A DNA stretch of 7,782 nucleotides from QHWK01 sp035315685 (lineage in GTDB: Bacteria; Acidobacteriota; Vicinamibacteria; Vicinamibacterales; CAVVIG01): assembly GCA_035315685.1 (NCBI GenBank), contig DATFXR010000792.1, positions 1 to 7,782 on the forward strand, given 5' to 3'. Positions 6,020 through 7,782 of the stretch are shown here, piece by piece. Position 1 is the stretch's first letter, and every line of letters begins with the position of its first letter. A program made the position numbers and the translations under genes. Under the pieces are notes generated by a model. The model was not told the origin of the DNA. It worked only from the letters and a program-made list of their open reading frames with translations, and ran no database searches.

Positions 6020-6025
6020 TAGAGT
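6020..6025 (+). promoter_or_regulatory. -10-like element TAGAGT for the PQQ dehydrogenase gene
   Basis: TAGAGT is followed by six bases (gcgccg) and the ATG at 6032, the same geometry as the element serving the rhomboid on the other strand. It has two mismatches to TATAAT. No ribosome site lies between it and the ATG, which fits leaderless transcription. At 17-base spacing the -35 position (5997-6002, gatcat) is not consensus-like and covers the rhomboid start codon. Confidence 0.5.
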
Positions 6026-6031
6026 GCGCCG

Positions 6032-7782
6032 ATGAAACGCGCCCTGCTCGCTCTGTGCGCGACGACCGCACTCGCCGCCCAGCCGGCGACGCCGCCCGCC
6101 GACGCCGACTGGCGATCGTATGCCGGCGATCTCAGGAACCACCATTACTCGCCGCTCGCCCAGATCAACGCCGCGAACTTCACCAGCCTCGAGGTCGCGT
6201 GGCGGTTCAAGACTGACGCGCTCGGCCCGCGCCCCGAGTTCAAGCTCGAGGGAACGCCGCTGGTCGTGAACGGCGTGCTCTACACGACCGGCGGCACGCG
6301 GCGGGCGGCAATCGCGCTCGACGCGGCGACCGGCGAGCTGCGCTGGATGCACGCGGAACACGAGGGCGCGCGCGCGGCCGCCGCGCCGCGTCAGCTCTCG
6401 GGTCGCGGCCTCGCCTACTGGACCGACGGCCGCGAGGAACGCGTTCTCTACATCACCACCGGCTACCGCCTGGTCGCACTCGATGCGCGTAGCGGTGCGC
6501 CGATCAGGACGTTCGGCAAGGACGGCATCGTCGATCTGAAGGAAGGCGCCGTCTTCGGAAAGGAGCAGCCGATCGATCTGGTCACCGGCGAGATCGGCGT
6601 GCACTCGACGCCGGCGATCACCAGGGACGGCGTGGTCATGGTCGGCTCGGCGTTTCTCGAGGGCGGCACACCGAAGACGCACAACAACACGAAGGGCCTC
6701 GTCCGCGGCTTCGACGTCCGGACCGGCAGGCGCCTCTGGACGTTCAACACGATCCCGCGGCCGGGCGAGTTCGGCAATGACACGTGGGAAAAGGAATCGT
6801 GGGCGGTGAACGGCAACGTCGGCGTCTGGAACCAGATCGCCGCCGACGAGGATCTCGGGCTCGCGTATCTGCCGGTGGAGACGCCGAGCTCGGACTTCTA
6901 CGGCGGACTGCGCCCGGGCAACAACCTGTTCGCCGAGAGCATTGTCGCGATCGACTACAAGACCGGCGTCCGCAAGTGGCACTTCCAGCTCGTGCACCAT
7001 CCGATCTGGAACATGGACATCGCCGCGGCGCCGATCCTGGTCGATCTCACCGTCGCCGGCCGGCCGGTGAAGGCGGTCGCGGTCATGGGCAAGCAGGCGA
7101 TGCTGTACCTCTTCGATCGCGTCACCGGTGAGCCGATCTTTCCGATCGAGGAGCGTCCGGTGCCGCAGTCCGACGTGCCCGGCGAAAAAACCGCGCCGAC
7201 GCAGCCGTTTCCGACCAGGCCACCTCCGTACGATCATCAAGGCGTCACGCTCGACAACCTGATCGACTTCACGCCGGAGCTGCACGCGGAAGCGGTGAAG
7301 ATTGCGGCGCGCTACAAGATCGGTCCGATCTTCACGCCGCCGCCAGTGAGCAGGGCCGAAGGACCGATCGCCGGCTTCCGATCGTCTGGTGGCACGAACT
7401 GGCCGGGCGGTTCGTTCGATCCCGAAACCCACATCGCCTACATCCCGTCGTTCACGTCGTTTCCGATCCTCGGCCTGCTGCCGCCGCCGAACAAGGAGTT
7501 CTCCGATCTGCCGTATGTGTCGGGCAACGCGCTGACCGGTGTCCGCTACATCTCGGGCCCGGGCGAGAACGTCGGCGCTGACGCGCCGGCACGCAACGGT
7601 CCAGGCGGCCAGACGGCGACGACCAACGATGGCGCGGTCAACGCGAACGCGTCGCCGCAGGGTCTGCCGCTGCTGAAGCCGCCATACGGCCGCATCACCG
7701 CGATCGACCTCGATCGCGGTGAGTTCGTGTGGCAGGTGGCGCACGGCGAGACGCCCGACAGCGTGCGCACTCATCCGGCGCT
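6032..7782 (+). CDS. Secreted PQQ-dependent dehydrogenase (glucose-dehydrogenase-like propeller), 3' end outside window
   Basis: 583 complete codons are visible and the frame is open to the right edge. ATG 6032 starts a signal peptide MKRALLALCATTALA, so the enzyme acts in the periplasm. Quinoproteins of this kind oxidise alcohols or sugars and pass electrons to the respiratory chain. Seen: the family entry motif W..YAGD....YSPL.QIN..N...L..AW (27-57); propeller-blade signatures ALDAATGELRW, ALDARSG, GFDVRTGRRLW, AIDYKTGVRKW, DRVTGEP and AIDLDRGEFVW; HHPIWNMD (322-329); and LPLLKPPYGRITAIDL (545-560). The mature part has no cysteine, so it lacks the vicinal disulfide of methanol dehydrogenases and no haem-c CXXCH is seen. 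It resembles the soluble part of membrane glucose dehydrogenase more than MxaF/XoxF. The residue usually Asp as the catalytic base is Asn327 (see findings). Substrate unknown. Probably some tens of residues are missing at the end. Confidence 0.92.
   Translation, partial: MKRALLALCATTALAAQPATPPADADWRSYAGDLRNHHYSPLAQINAANFTSLEVAWRFKTDALGPRPEFKLEGTPLVVNGVLYTTGGTRRAAIALDAATGELRWMHAEHEGARAAAAPRQLSGRGLAYWTDGREERVLYITTGYRLVALDARSGAPIRTFGKDGIVDLKEGAVFGKEQPIDLVTGEIGVHSTPAITRDGVVMVGSAFLEGGTPKTHNNTKGLVRGFDVRTGRRLWTFNTIPRPGEFGNDTWEKESWAVNGNVGVWNQIAADEDLGLAYLPVETPSSDFYGGLRPGNNLFAESIVAIDYKTGVRKWHFQLVHHPIWNMDIAAAPILVDLTVAGRPVKAVAVMGKQAMLYLFDRVTGEPIFPIEERPVPQSDVPGEKTAPTQPFPTRPPPYDHQGVTLDNLIDFTPELHAEAVKIAARYKIGPIFTPPPVSRAEGPIAGFRSSGGTNWPGGSFDPETHIAYIPSFTSFPILGLLPPPNKEFSDLPYVSGNALTGVRYISGPGENVGADAPARNGPGGQTATTNDGAVNANASPQGLPLLKPPYGRITAIDLDRGEFVWQVAHGETPDSVRTHPA

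Noticed and set aside
5999..7774. A 591-codon open frame on the minus strand across the dehydrogenase region
   Set aside because: It is antisense to a clear PQQ dehydrogenase with signal peptide and family motifs. Its product is Arg/Asp/Val-rich without domains, typical of the opposite strand of a GC-rich gene.

Overview
The window is GC-rich bacterial chromosome, roughly two-thirds G+C by eye, with strong G/C third-position preference in the genes. The gene set is a MoxR/VWA-type membrane cluster, a caspase-fold secreted protein, a soluble-loop rhomboid protease and a secreted PQQ dehydrogenase. Together with the short G-rich intergenic repeats, this best fits an Acidobacteriota of the Vicinamibacteria type. 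That assignment is an inference from gene content and wording of the proteins, not a database result. No tRNA, rRNA, CRISPR array, insertion sequence or phage gene was seen.

Layout. (1) 2-1801, plus strand: 3' part of a long coiled-coil protein of the DUF4175-like kind, open at the left edge, with two collagen-like Gly-X-Y tracts encoded by in-frame tandem repeats. (2) 1803-1901: a GACT-based tetramer/heptamer array filling the gap to the next gene and touching its start codon. (3) 1902-4133, plus: membrane-anchored VWA protein with a glutamine-amidotransferase-like domain. (4) 4134-4237: a gap with decayed cacgaag/ttcgtg repeats. (5) 4238-5203, plus: secreted caspase/legumain-fold protein with an EF-hand-like loop and a C-terminal coiled coil, whose mature chain has no cysteine. 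(6) 5204-5327: gap between convergent genes, holding two heptamer G-rich arrays on opposite strands and a probable two-way hairpin terminator. (7) 5328-6002, minus: rhomboid intramembrane protease with all catalytic residues. (8) 6003-6031: a 29-base divergent promoter region. (9) 6032 to the right edge, plus: PQQ-dependent dehydrogenase, cut by the window end. All gaps are under 130 bases and each is described.

How it may work together. The first two genes look like the distal end of a MoxR ATPase-DUF58-VWA cluster whose start lies to the left; such clusters are thought to assemble or remodel envelope complexes. The caspase-fold protein follows on the same strand after about 100 bases and may act with them outside the cytoplasm, but only synteny supports this. 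The rhomboid and the dehydrogenase look like a separate divergent pair. The most unusual features are the shared heptamer repeat theme in the gaps, the cysteine-less caspase fold, and a nearly mirror-symmetric pair of leaderless-type promoters between rhomboid and dehydrogenase.
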